Source of the DNA: Axinella damicornis
Lineage: Eukaryota; Porifera; Demospongiae; Axinellida; Axinellidae
Reading direction: 5' to 3'
Assembly: GCA_963931865.1 (NCBI GenBank)
Contig: OZ007506.1
Span: 4,336,926-4,400,925 of the forward strand
DNA length: 64,000 bases
Shown: positions 10,199 through 21,136 of the stretch, piece after piece
Position numbering within the stretch: the first letter of the stretch is position 1
Layout of the letters: the number at the start of each line of letters is the position of its first letter
Notes under the pieces: generated by a model
Told to the model about the DNA's origin: nothing
Databases searched by the model: none
The model's input: only the letters and a program-made list of their open reading frames with translations
Made by a program: the position numbers and the translations under genes

Positions 10199-11482
10199 CT
10201 AAATAATAGGGTGTGTGCATAGATAATTATAGCAACCTATTATTAGTAGAGATGGCTTTATCGGTGTGTAACTCCCCCGCGCGCGCGCGCCGCGCCGCGC
10301 CCCGGCGCGCTCGCCACGCAATCAGCTATGTCGTGGAGTCTCTGGCTCCATGGCGTGTATCATGGAGTCTCTGGCTCCCTGGTGGGTGGGTCATGGGCTC
10401 CCTGGCTCCCTACATGGCCAGGCATGGGGGCTTAGGCCCCCACCCTATGGTGCCGGTGAGCCACGGACTCTAGTCAGACGATTTTTCGGACGCGGGGGGA
10501 ATGTAAAGTCTGGACCGCGAGACTACGCGGACTCCGCCAGCAGTCACGGACATCGCCAGACTATTAATAAATGCAGAACTCTGCCTTGGAGCTAGAGACT
10601 CGGTAAGGGCCATGGGACTCCCCAGGAATTAGCTGACCTCTGGGTAGTCTCGTAGTCTCGCGGGGCCAGACTGGGTCTGGCCCCGCGAGGCTAGCCTCTG
10701 CGGCAAGTGTTTGACTACATAATTTTGGTTTCCATTCATGGCAGGACTTGCAGGTTATAACATATTTTGCCACTGACCCCCAAAACCGATGCATGGTGGT
10801 CTCATTCCCAGCCACATTTTCTGTGGATCTGCTGATTGCATGTATGCAGAAATGACACGGTTAGTGGGTCCAAAGTTGCAAATGTTGATGGGGCTGCCTT
10901 CTACTGTTTTCTGTACTCTAAACACAAAGGACAGAGGTTGCTATAGAATCTGCAGACTCATGGGTTTGTCAGCTGTACGTCTTGATCTACTGTCTGTTAC
11001 AGTGAGTGCAGAATAGTTGATTGCACAAGCTTTTGTCAGGACAACAATGTTTCATTCCAAGGGATGGAAGTACTAGCCTCGTCCCCAGGCCTCCGCCCAG
11101 GGTATGTAGCTAGTGTGTGCATGTGTGTGTACACCAATCTGTATGCTTGCCTTGTGCACTACGTTCCAAGCAGGTGATTTCAGGAGTGTATGTGTGAACC
11201 TCAGCTGAGCTCAAACGTCATTCCAATTCTCCACTCTGTCCCATGCCAGGACAACTTGGGAATGAGACACGGTTATATGTTGATTCCAAGGGACCTACGC
11301 AATTTGAACTCAAAGATCATGACTGTAGTGTTCTGAGCACTACTAAGAGTAGGAGGGTTTCTAAGTTGCATAATCCCATTAGACGAGGCACCTTACCCAT
11401 GCAGAGTCCCTATCATGTAGCCATTTTGCACTGTGTGCAAGTTGTGGGGTGTGTTCTTGTGCTGATACTGCTCTCTCCTCAT

Positions 11483-11519
<37 letters not shown>

Positions 11520-11520
11520 A
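10199..11520. other. Intergenic region, GC-rich patch and foldback
   Basis: No gene was recognised. It contains a CpG-rich run of CGCG at about 10277-10312, a foldback at 10645-10693, and a poly-C tract at about 11487-11519 directly before a possible LIM remnant. Confidence 0.5.
10645..10693. mobile_element. Short foldback MITE, TAGTCTCG termini
   Basis: The core hairpin runs from GTCTCGCGGGGCCAGAC to its inverse ending GAGGCTA. Flanks are ACCTCTGGG (10636-10644) and GCCTCTGCG (10694-10702), a 7-of-9 match compatible with an aged 9-bp target duplication. The left end has a doubled TAGTCTCG. Confidence 0.6.
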
Positions 11521-11573
11521 GACCACCCTCGACGCCTGCCACGTGTGCTGCACTGCAAGACGAAGATCACTGA
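11521..11573 (+). pseudogene. Possible degenerate LIM-domain exon fragment
   Basis: Directly after a poly-C tract ending in AG, one frame reads CHVCCTARRRSLKE before a GTGAGT-like donor. This resembles the middle of an Ajuba-family LIM1 (CFVCC.C...L), but the second zinc pair is broken. It lies upstream of the clearer LIM2 exon in the same orientation. The call is tentative. Confidence 0.3.
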
Positions 11574-11904
11574 AAGAGTGAGTGATGGCTCTCGTGTAGA
11601 TAGTAGTTGAAGGTGGTAATTGGTAATGGTCAAGTACTAGACTACAACTCTGATTGTGCATATATATCATTGTGTGCATGACGGGATGCCCATCACAGCT
11701 TGAGGGATAGCTTGAGGGCTTAAGTGATTAAGCCAGGCGCTACTACCGTGCTTGAGCTCTTGCTGCTCGAAGACTCTCTGGCACCTTGCTAATGGGAGAC
11801 CATGACTTCAAATACCGTCATTGGTTTGAAAAAGTTGTACATCAGAGTTGACCTTCTTGTACCATCAAAGAACTGACTGGCTCTTTGCACCATGTATATC
11901 AACG

Positions 11905-12232
11905 TAGGGCATGGGCGATATCAGAATAATGTGGTCACGATATATCATGTGTTAGTTATCACGATATTCGAATATTATCACGATAATGCGTTTTGGCTAG
12001 TTTATTTGACTTCTCATGCCACACTAGAATATTTCTACAAGCCAAGCATTTATTATGTTGCCATAAATTGCATGTATACACTATTTAGCTACTGCATGCC
12101 TTATTTCTGCAAAAACAACACCACTAATAATGTGAACACGATATGACGATAATTTTAAAACCACCACGATACGATTATCATGGGCTCTTAATATCACGAT
12201 ATACGATAATAACGATATATTGCCCACCCCTA
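11905..12232. mobile_element. Non-autonomous hAT-type MITE
   Basis: The termini are TAGGGCATGGGCGATAT on the left and, inverted, TAGGGGTGGGCAATATAT on the right. The interior is rich in ATATCACGATA motifs. An exact 8-bp direct repeat, TATCAACG, flanks it at 11897-11904 and 12233-12240. The 8-bp duplication and (C/T)AGGGGTGGGC-like ends are typical of hAT elements. It has no transposase. Confidence 0.85.
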
Positions 12233-13097
12233 TATCAACGTCACTATCCCCCTACTGCCGCTCAATAGACCATCAACACAGATACAGTTGTTTAATGGTC
12301 TTCAGCACCACATGCACTGTTCACTATTCAAACGTTCTGGGTGGTCAGTCACACCTGCTCATCCGTGACCATGTGACGTGGAGACACAGGTCACTAACAA
12401 CACTGGGATACACACCATTAGGCAGCCCTCTCACTAGCAAATAGTCCCAACCTCTTCACCCTCATCTCTCTTGAGTATTTAAGGTTCCCCTGCGAAATTC
12501 GGCAGTGGAATGAACACTTGATAAAATCACCCCTTAATCCTCTTTCCTTTTCCCCATTTCTCCTCCCTTCCTCCTCTCCTGCTCCCCCCCCCCCCCCCCC
12601 CCCTCCCCCTCCTCCCTCCCCCCACTACCCGCTTCCCCCCCACATACTTGCCAACCGTCCCGGAATTTCCGGGACTGTCCCGGAAACTGACCTTTTGTCC
12701 TGCTGTCCCGGAAACAATCCCGGAAATTATTACACGTGGCGTAGGCGTTTACTACGCGTACAAGCAAGTCTGTCTGACAACTTGAACTACTAGCTACCTG
12801 CAGATGAGTGCCAGTACCAGTGGGTCAGATCGGTTAGAACCGGTGTCCAAGAAGGCCATGCAAGTGGCATCCCGATTGGAAGCGCTATAATGTGTCCTCA
12901 AGCAGAAGGGAGCCTCTTTCGTCCGTTGTAAATTCTCTCCAGACTACCCTAGGAATGCTGCTGTGCAGTGGATCAAAATTGTCCTGCACAAGACAGCAAA
13001 ATCCTGCAAAATAAGTGAAATTTTCCTGCATATACAAAACTCAGGGTTGGGAAGTATGCTCCCCTTATTCCTCTCCTCTCCCCCTCTGCTCTCTCAG
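12233..13097. other. Non-coding stretch before the LIM2 exon
   Basis: It holds a C-rich/poly-C segment (about 12580-12640) and a CCCGGAA-rich block (about 12650-12735: repeated GTCCCGGAA). A related inverted block lies at about 26240-26290, so this is probably an interspersed repeat. No exon was recognised. Confidence 0.4.
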
Positions 13098-14292
13098 GTT
13101 CTGAAGGCATTCGGACACTCCTACCATCCGAAGTGCTTCTGCTGTGATGTGTGTGGCATGTGTCTAGATGGAATACCCTACACCAGTGACAGCACTGAGA
13201 AGGTCTATGGCACCCCAGACTTCCACAGGTATGATGTAAGGATGATGTCATCCAAAATAAGCACTAATTGGGATACACTGTACTTGCATCAATGCATTCA
13301 GGTACAAGTAGTCTTGTCCAGGTGGACTAAACCTGATTCCAGCCCAACACTACTTTGAAAGTATATATAGTTCTTTGCAAGCAATGAAACAATGCTGTCC
13401 TCAGCCAATTAATGGGCACAAGCTGCTCTCTCATGGGTAGATAAGTCTGGTACAAGGTCCATTTGGCCAACTGTCCAAGGGAGTGTGTTTCTAAATCAGG
13501 TGGTACATATTCTCTTCCCAGAAAGTGCCGTACAAAACCCTTTTTCATGCATAAACTATATATGGTGTCAATCATGCTATTAAGATCCCTCCACCTGCAC
13601 TCCACTGAGTGGGTGTCCATCGCGTGCAGAGGTGTGGTTGCAAACACGAATCAAGTGGTTGCATGGCTAATTATCTGACTTGAGTAGGTGCGCAATTGTG
13701 TCACATACGATGAGCCAAATACCTTAATCCCCACCTGGTAAGTGGCGTGGACTGAGGCCATGTCGTACAGTTTTCAAGTAGGAAGCTGAGAGAAATGGAA
13801 TCATCTTGGTAAGATTCAGACTCACAATTACAGATGCTCTCAGCACAAGCTACTGAGACCTGTCGAGTGCTGGACGAGCTAGATAAAGCAGCGTTGCCTG
13901 GAGGCAAACAATCAAGATTAGCATTGTGCTTCATTATGTTGTGGGTCTTGCCTGCACAAGCCTGGATACGAGTGACACATACACACCACCTCTGTAGCCA
14001 TCCACAGAAGACACACCTAACTACACGCCTCATACAACTGTTACAGTGCTTCCCTTCCCAATTCCCTGTCACATTGCAAGAGCCATCGGAGTAAGACTTC
14101 ACATCATAGAAAGTCTGGGATCGCACTCTCCCAACACTTGTCAGTGTAGGGGCTCATCCTCCCACAATCAATGCCAGCCATTGCAAACCAGCTGTTCTGT
14201 CGTTCACCTATGGTGTGCCTGTGCACCTAATACGGACACCCCTGCCCCGCCCCAAAGAAATGCATCCTGATTTAGCAAGGTATCCAAATTTC

Positions 14293-14322
14293 AGGGGGGG
14301 GGGGGGGGGGGGGGGGGGGGGT
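14293..14322. repeat. Poly-G tract
   Basis: An uninterrupted run of about 29 G lies in the intron between LIM exons. Similar long G or C runs occur at 138, 11487, 12586 and 21706, so this genome tolerates mononucleotide G/C tracts. Confidence 0.9.
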
Positions 14323-14569
14323 GTGAATAACACAGAAGTTGGGTCTTGGTCAAGTGCCCTGATCATTCAAGGTGTCCGTATCCAAGGGTCTCCTTTAAGA
14401 GCACTTCCAGTATATAGCTCTTGTGTTCATGGGCTGTTACTGAATACTGAATTGAGGACATCGCTATACCATCACGGCATTGTCTCTCCTCAGGATCTTT
14501 GCGCCAAAATGTGCAGCCTGCAAAAAAACCATGCCCCTGAACCGGTGAGTGCAGTCATTGTGATCCAGA

Positions 14570-15600
14570 GGGAGGCAGGGGGTGTAGGGAGAGGGGAGGA
14601 GGGTGTAGGGAGAGGGGAGGGGGTGTAGGGAGAGGGGAGGAGGGTGCCGGGAGGAGAGGGGGTATAGGGAGAGGGGAGGAGGGTGTAGGGAGAGGGGAGG
14701 GGGTGCAGGGAAGAGGGGAGGAGGGTGTAGGGAGAGGGGAGGCGGTTGCAGGGAGAGGGGAGGGAGACTCAGGGAGTGCAGGGAGAGGGGAGGAGGGTGC
14801 CGGGAGGAGAGGGGGTGTAGGGAGAGGGGGAGGAGGGTGCCGGGAGGAGAGGGGGTGTAGGGAGAGGGGAGGAGGGTGTAGCGAGAGGGGAGGGAGTGCA
14901 GGGAGAGGAGAGGGGGTGTAGGGAGAGGGGAGGGGTGTAGGGAGAGGGGAGGGGGTGCAAGGAGAGGGGAGGAGGGTGCCGGGAGGAGAGGGGGTGTAGG
15001 GAGAGGGGAGCAGGTGTAGGGAGAGGGGAGAGGGGAGGAGGGTGTTGGGAGGGGAGGGGGTGAGGGAGAGGGAGGGGTGCAGGGAGAGGGGAGGGGTGCA
15101 GGGGGGGGGAGGGAGGGGAGTGCGGGAGAAGGGGTGTAGGGAGAAGGGAGGAGGGTGTAGGGAGAGGGGAGGGTAGTGCAGGGAGAGGGGAGGGGGTGTA
15201 GGGAGGGTGATGGTGTGTAGGGAGAGGGGAGGGGGTGCAGGGAGAGGTGAGGAGGGTGCCAGGAGGAGAAGGGGGTGCAGGGAGAGGGGAGGAGGGTGCC
15301 GGGAGGGGAGGGGGGTGCAGGGAGAGGGGGAGGAGGTGCCGGGTGGAGATCTAGAGGGGCATAGGGAGAGGGGAAGGGGTGCAGGGAGAGGGGGGGGTGT
15401 TGGGTGAGAGGGGAGGGGGGGTGTAGGGAAGGGGGGAGGGGGGTGGGGCTGGGAGGGGTGGTTGTACGGGAGAGGGGAGGGGTGTAGGGGAGATGGGGAG
15501 GGGGGTGAGGGAGAGAGCGGGTGTAGGGAGACGGCGCAGGGGCTGTAGAGGAGAGGGGAGGGGGGTAGCAGGACTAGGGAGAGGGGAAGGAGTCGTGCGA
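14570..15600. repeat. GA-rich minisatellite (GTGTAGGGAGAGGGGAGGAG units)
   Basis: About 1 kb of variant units close to GTGYAGGGAGAGGGGAGG(A/G)G, with alternative GCCGGGAGGAG blocks. The plus strand is almost pure purine with many GGG runs. The Pro/Ser/Leu-rich open frame on the opposite strand comes from the repeat and is not a gene. Confidence 0.95.
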
Positions 15601-16415
15601 ACTTGAGGGGTGAGGGCAAGATTGAGGGGGTGAGCAGGACTGGAGAGGGGAGAGCAAAACAGGAGCTGTGGACTGAGAATGAGATGGGAGGACAAGAAAC
15701 TTGGGGGAGACTGGAGGAGGGACAGCGGGCGTGCTGACTGTATGAATGTTTTAAGACGTGTTTACCTGATCTGCAGGTGAGGGTGAATCACCGTGTGGGT
15801 GATTGCAATGAAGAAGCTGCTTTCACCATGGAGTACAGATCGTCGAGGTAAGTGCAGAGGTGATCATGACACCAGCATCACAGTGACAGGGACTCCTCAT
15901 AACCTGTCATGAGATTGTGCTCTTGCCAATGAATGACCCTCTGCTCATCCGTACCGTCCATGCACACACCCCACCTTCAGGACTATGGCAAGCAGCTTGC
16001 CAGTAGGCCACAGGGAGGAGAGAAATGCTATCCACTTGACGACCACCTGCTCTGCAAGAGCTGTAACACTGCCAGGGCACAGGGTCTCCCACGAGGACCA
16101 CTGTACTATGACTATGCAGATAGCTCTGTAACCCCGCCCGACATATACAATTAGACATCCAGCACTCAACCTCTACGTAGAACATTTTTATAATACTCAC
16201 GTTTCCACATGGTAATGTTTCCAATTTGTACAATTGTAACTTCTGCCCGGGATGGTTTCTCTTCACTGTTGCTCTATTAATATTGTCTCGATCTGATTGA
16301 AATATAACTGCATGACTTCTATTGTGTGAATTCAGCACACCGATAATCCTGTCCTGCATGAAGCTGTTTCTACTATAATTAGCAATAACGAGACAGATAG
16401 CTGCAACTTCTATTG

Positions 16416-16615
16416 NNNNNNNNNNNNNNNNNNNNNNNNNNNNNNNNNNNNNNNNNNNNNNNNNNNNNNNNNNNNNNNNNNNNNNNNNNNNNNNNNNNNN
16501 NNNNNNNNNNNNNNNNNNNNNNNNNNNNNNNNNNNNNNNNNNNNNNNNNNNNNNNNNNNNNNNNNNNNNNNNNNNNNNNNNNNNNNNNNNNNNNNNNNNN
16601 NNNNNNNNNNNNNNN
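16416..16615. other. Assembly gap (200 N)
   Basis: Exactly 200 undetermined bases, most likely a fixed-size scaffold gap. Its true length is unknown. Open frames reading through it are meaningless. Confidence 0.99.
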
Positions 16616-16974
16616 CAAATCCTTACAAAGGTCAAGAAGGTCAGATGTTCTAATAGAAGCCCAGTACATGTGACAGAACTCCTTCACTCAACGACAATCC
16701 TCTTCATTTGAGGACTATATTGAAACCTCGATTATGTTGCAATACAATCGTTGATTGTTTTTGAAGTCACTTGGCTCACTTTCCCTAATTTTGATGAGAA
16801 TAATGGGCATCTCTCTGGGAATAATGGGCATCTCTCTGGGAATAATGGGAATCTCTTTCGGAATAATAGGAGCATTTGGGGGGAAATTCTGAATAGAATA
16901 ATAGGCAGAAAAAGTAGAATAATGTGGACAGGCCTACGTGTGGTCAGAATCTTCGTGTGCCTTTCCTAAGAACG

Positions 16975-17790
16975 GTACTGCCACCGGAAGTCGAAGAGAG
17001 CGCTCGATCGATGGCAGCCACGGCGAAACAAAAGCGCTCATATCTCCACCACCAAGGAGAGTTTCAACACCAACTTTTTACATTCAGGTCAGGGCATGAT
17101 AGCGATCACGGCGGTATAGTCAGAATTTCTGTAGGCCAAGCCTAAGTACTCAAACATTATATATATTATATTGGATTATTTATATTACGCGGCACAATTT
17201 TTCCCCTACCAGGAGTGTAACGAGGGGCAACCGCACTCCTGGTAGCCGCGTTGGAAACGGTTGCAACTCGCTGGACGCGCAACCGTTCGGTATTGCAGCT
17301 CATTCCAATTAACGCACATGTCATGTGAGGACCATGCTCATTCGTCGATCGATATGTCGAGTCAGCAATGGCGTCCAAAAGTAAGACAAGAGCTTATTAC
17401 AGTGCTAACAACTTCGCCAGCACGGTCAGTTTTGGCATGTAAGCGTCAGTCAACGATAGCGATCACGGCTGTGTGGTCAGAATCTTCGTGGGGCCTTCAT
17501 AAGACTGTACTGGCAACCAACGTCGAAGAGAGCGATCGAGCAATGGCGGCCGACGGTATGACAAAAGCGCTTGAATCTCTGCCACCAAGGTGAGTTACAG
17601 CACAATTATTTTGATTTTGTGTCACTGCATCATAGCGATCACGACGGTGTAGTCAGAATCTTTGTAGGCCATTCGGAAGTAGTCAAACGTTTATTATTTA
17701 ATTAATTAGATTATTTAGATTACATTACGCGGCACAATTTTTCCCCTACCAGGAGTGTAATTACGCGGCACAATTTTTCCTATACCAGGA
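16975..17790. repeat. Interspersed repeat with ACTCCTGGTAG ends, tandem copies
   Basis: Modules such as GTCAGAATCTTCGTGGGGCC, GAAGAGAGCGATCGAGCAATG and CCACCAAGGTGAGTT recur here two to three times, and again at 33232-33725 (inverted) and about 49570-49985. End sequences CTACCAGGAGTGTAA and GCAACCGCACTCCTGGTAG meet head to tail at about 17206-17250. The block ACGCGGCACAATTTTTCC occurs at about 17190, 17726 and 17762. The superfamily is unknown. The interior is CpG-rich but shows no intact ORF. Confidence 0.7.
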
Positions 17791-17796
17791 GTGTAA

Positions 17797-17934
17797 CTAT
17801 GAAAGTTTATGCCAAAGAAGCACAGGGTATACAAAATAGCATAAAGCTAATGTTATTGCACCCAGGAGTATCAATAAGCAATGATACACAAACACAAAAG
17901 GATTAGCATGGTTAGCTACAACACTGATTCTAAT
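17797..17934 (-). mobile_element. 3'-end fragment of the 22.8-kb LINE family
   Basis: This stretch is the reverse complement of the LINE 3' UTR at about 25405-25540 with few changes (for example ATGCCAAAGAAGCACAGGG). It has no poly-A/T run and abuts the end of the ACTCCTGGTAG repeat, so it may have been carried by that element or lost its tail. Confidence 0.8.
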
Positions 17935-18634
17935 ATATTTTTATTCTCAGCACAACTTGCTAATAGTAACTCCCTTCCACTTTCCAGGATACATTTCTTC
18001 AGATACCGTGTAGAAACTCCCTCACCCCCCTCCTCAAGCAGCCTCTCTGTATACTTGGTCCGAAAATCCCTCTCCAGCTCTCTGCACTCTTGGCCAGACA
18101 CAGTGCCTCAACATCATCACTGAGGAAAGGATAAGGCCCCAATGGTTGCAAAGATTGGTAAAGAGGTTGGGTGGGAGGTTGTGTGGGATACAGCGCTCTG
18201 TGGAGGTGTGCGCTCAATTAGGAGGATGCAAAAAATTGTCGTTGCCCTCTGTCATTATTGCCCTGATGGTCCCTCGCCATGTCACTTTGCGAATGGCCAC
18301 TTGTCAGAGGAGACTGAGACAGTTAGAACAATCAAACTTCCAAACTCTATTTCAGTAGCTAGCTAGTGTCATTCTATTTGTTTTCCTCTGTGTACATGAT
18401 TGTACTTTTTATGCCTTTGTTCAATATATGTTGTAACGTTCCCCTGCTGGGGATATTCGATGAACTTTGAACTTTTTGAACTATTCTCCACTGGTGAACC
18501 TATAATAGTGAGATGCTCTCTTGAAAATATGGTTCGTAATTCCCTTCCCCGGTGCCCGGTGCTATAGCAGCATAGTATAGCTAGCAACCAACAATGAAGC
18601 CTTCAGTTCGGCAATGAGCAACAGGGGCGGATCC

Positions 18635-18685
18635 TAGCCTCGTTCCCAGGCCCCATTTTTCGTATGGGGCCTGGGAACGAGGCTA
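18635..18685. mobile_element. 51-bp foldback MITE with perfect 9-bp target duplication
   Basis: The hairpin TAGCCTCGTTCCCAGGCCCC closes on its inverse with a short loop. GGCGGATCC is repeated directly at 18626-18634 and 18686-18694. This is the smallest clear example of the TAGCCTCG family. Confidence 0.85.
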
Positions 18686-19317
18686 GGCGGATCCAGGATT
18701 ATAGAAAGGGGGGGTTCTTTTATGTGCAGGGCTGCAGCTGCTGCCGCGCAGAAAATCTTTTTCGCCTTTATTTTTCAGTTATCAGGATGGGCTCTCGTGG
18801 CACCTTCGTGCTTGCACTGCAAGTTCCAGATGAAAAAAGATTGCAGGACCTGGGGGCTGGGGCCACCATGTGCTTCCGTTTCTTGCTCAAATTTCGCTCA
18901 CGCAATACTAGATCGTGCGTGGTCTCGTTCCCAAGCCATTCGGTTTCAGCCAGGAGTTGCAATGTAATTAACGGCAGCTAGTAACTGAGCGGCGAGCGCT
19001 CGATGTTGCCCTCGATGCTCATCACCGCTACATGCTGCTGCACAGCCTTGAGCCAGGCTCAGATATAGATCTAACACTTAGCTAGTTGTCAGGTCCTCCT
19101 AGCTAGCTAATAACTTTGAGAAGAACTTAATAAGGCTTTCAAAGTTGTCATGAGTAGCAGTCAGCACCTGCCTTCTCACATGACTTTTCCTGCATGCTTG
19201 GCACCCTTTCGATTGGGTGCTGAAGTTGCACCACCCATTCATGCATACCTGCACATCTATACACACACCTGAATTTTACCATGTACCGGTATGTATATAC
19301 GTGTATGCACACACGCA

Positions 19318-19337
19318 CACACACACAGTACACACAC

Positions 19338-19374
<37 letters not shown>

Positions 19375-19381
19375 TGGCATA

Positions 19382-19436
<55 letters not shown>
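19318..19436. repeat. (CA)n microsatellite
   Basis: Long CA runs, interrupted by GTACACACACAG and a short unique stretch (TGCATGGCATACAAA). It is not associated with a recognised exon. Confidence 0.95.
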
Positions 19437-19440
<4 letters not shown>

Positions 19441-19998
19441 CTGGTATTCTCGAATGCATGCCAGTCGTTAGCTCGCTGCTCACTACTGCTGTCGACAGTG
19501 GCCTCATGCATGCAGAACGGGGAGGAGCAACCACTTCTCATCAGAATCATCCACGAATATACTGTGAGCGAATTACCTATAGCTACACTGCTGTGTGCCT
19601 GTATTGAGCACTATATATATGTGACCATGCAGCCTCACTAGCGAATGCAAACTCATAGTATCTAGCTACCGCACTCAAGCGTTTGCAAGAAGTCATTAGA
19701 GTGATTGAACCCCATTGAAACATCAGCACTAGAACTGTTGCTTGTCTGCTACTTCCGCATGTAGCTAGCTATTAAATTTTCTTGTGTGTCATTGTGCGGT
19801 ATTACCTGGGGAATATTATAAAGTGTAAAAAACATTTAAAATGTAGGGATAGCAGAACAGCAAAAAGTAAGAAAACAAGCAGGGATATCGATGATGGCAT
19901 AAAACAGTTGAATAGCTATATAGCTAGCTAGCTACAACCCCATCTTACATATCTTTCCACATAATATACATGTATAACTAGTGGAATGTGTGACATTG

Positions 19999-20194
19999 TG
20001 GGGCGAGCGTGAGCGAGTGCATGTGCGAAATTAGCTATGTGGAACAGTTGTAGCTAGCTACGTACAACTGTCATCAGAATGTGACTACATGAGAAACAGC
20101 TCAGGTCACAGAATATCACACCAAAAGTACACTGTCGCATATGCACAACACAGAGTGAGGCTAGCTGAAGCAGTCTAGCGGCGATATGGATATG
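19999..20194 (-). repeat. Partial copy of the TGGGGCGAGC-ended repeat
   Basis: Read on the minus strand, this matches the right-hand part of the elements at 38525 and 46891. Shared features are TAGTCACATTCTGATGAC, AGACTGCTTCAGCTA and the terminal TCGCTCACGCTCGCCCCA. Confidence 0.65.
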
Positions 20195-20393
20195 GCAGGT
20201 ATTTAACACAAAACCTATAGCTAGCTAGCTATGCATGCTGCACACTTGTCCAGCACACCATGTGCTCTGCAGGACACGTACACATACAACAAGCTCCAGA
20301 CCTGTCACCATCCCAGGTGGATTTATTGCAGAAATCTAAACCAACAGGACTAATGTAGATTAGCTAACAATTATTGCACACTTCCTTTCCCAG

Positions 20394-21136
20394 GTGGACA
20401 GGACAGCCTGTCAGAACAGAGAGGTCCTTGAAATGGCAAAGTCCAACATTGCTGCTGCCCAAAAGAAACAGAAGGAGCACTATGACAGAAAGCACAGCAA
20501 ACCAGGTGCATACCAGGCTGGAACCAAAGTGCTGATGAGAGACTTCACCAGGAAGAAGCGCAAATGAGGGAAAATGGATCCAAAGTGGCGTGGACCATAC
20601 AGCATCACCAAGTGTCTTGGCAAGGGACTGTACATGCTGAAACCACATGTGGTAGTGTCCAGAGTCAATGGTGCCCACATAAAACCTTACAGTACACCTC
20701 CGCCGAGCCCGACCAACAAAGTGAGTACAATGGTTATCCTATCTTAATTCCTGTATAAGTCAACAGATGTCTGTATGATCATGCTGTTTGTACATATTTT
20801 TCATGGCTTGTGGATGATATATGTAGCTATATGGTTTAGTGTGTGTGCTTGTGTTCACTTCATCATGCAGGAAAGTTCATTAGAGGAGAGCTCAATGGAT
20901 CTGTATGAGGAGGAGAGTTCTGAGATGTTACCATCACCTGAGAGCTTATGGTCTCAGCCAGACTCTATATCTCCACTCCCTCCACCCCTCCACCTCCTCA
21001 CCAATCCGTCTCCAAATTCATTGAGGTAGCTACATTATATAAGTAACTGTCCCCATAATCCATAATAAACTTCTCCTTTAGGTTGAAGAAGCCTCCTCCT
21101 GTCAACTCCATTCCTCCACTTCCTGAATTCAATTGA
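20394..21136 (+). pseudogene. LTR-retroelement integrase C-terminal fragment with introns and a stop
   Basis: Segments: 20394-20720, 20871-21025 and 21082-21136. The splice phases are compatible (0, then 2). The first segment carries a sequence typical of the tail of Ty3/Gypsy-type integrases, with helical KKQKEHYDRKHS and then DP.W.GPY.I and VNGAH.KPY. An in-frame TGA at 20565-20567 interrupts it just before the WRGPY block. The later segments encode an acidic Ser/Glu stretch and a Pro-rich stretch ending in TGA at 21134. It may be a retroelement-derived cellular gene that has decayed, or a retroelement remnant with chance splice sites. No reverse transcriptase, protease or LTR was recognised nearby. 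Confidence 0.6.

Larger units (their letters stand above)
13098..16154 (+). pseudogene. Ajuba/LIMD1/WTIP-type LIM-domain gene, apparently decayed
   Basis: Pieces in order: 13098-13228 (VLKAFGHSYHPKCFCCDVC, then CLDGIPYTSD), 14494-14544 (IFAPKCAACKKTMPLN), 15777-15847 (VRVNHRVGDC...), 15981-16154 (CYPLDDHLLCKSC, ending PPDIYN and stop). Content and order match the last two LIM domains of Ajuba-family adaptors, which link cell junctions, Hippo signalling and actin. Signs of decay: VYG where the family has a zinc-ligand Cys (VYC); the second zinc half of LIM3 lost (family pattern FH..CY.C..C; here FTMEYRSS then DYGKQL); and phases that do not close (exon 2 ends in phase 2 but exon 3 is open only in phase 0, and the same mismatch occurs before the last exon). 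LIM1 and the N-terminus are missing or only hinted at near 11.5 kb. A GA minisatellite fills the intron at 14.57-15.6 kb. A functional variant with unusual splicing cannot be excluded. Confidence 0.6.
16155..20393. other. Repeat-rich intergenic region with assembly gap
   Basis: No intact gene was seen. It contains the N gap, a 20-bp tandem repeat at about 16798-16860 (GGGAATAATGGGCATCTCTC), the 17-kb interspersed repeat, a LINE 3' fragment, a foldback at 18635, a CA microsatellite at 19318-19436 and a reversed copy of the TGGGGCGAGC-ended element at 19999-20194. Confidence 0.6.

Noticed and set aside
14555..15619. 354-codon Pro/Ser/Leu-rich ORF on the minus strand
   Set aside because: It is the complement of the GA minisatellite, with no non-repeat protein sequence or domain.
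16379..16687. ORFs crossing the N run
   Set aside because: They are composed mainly of undetermined bases.
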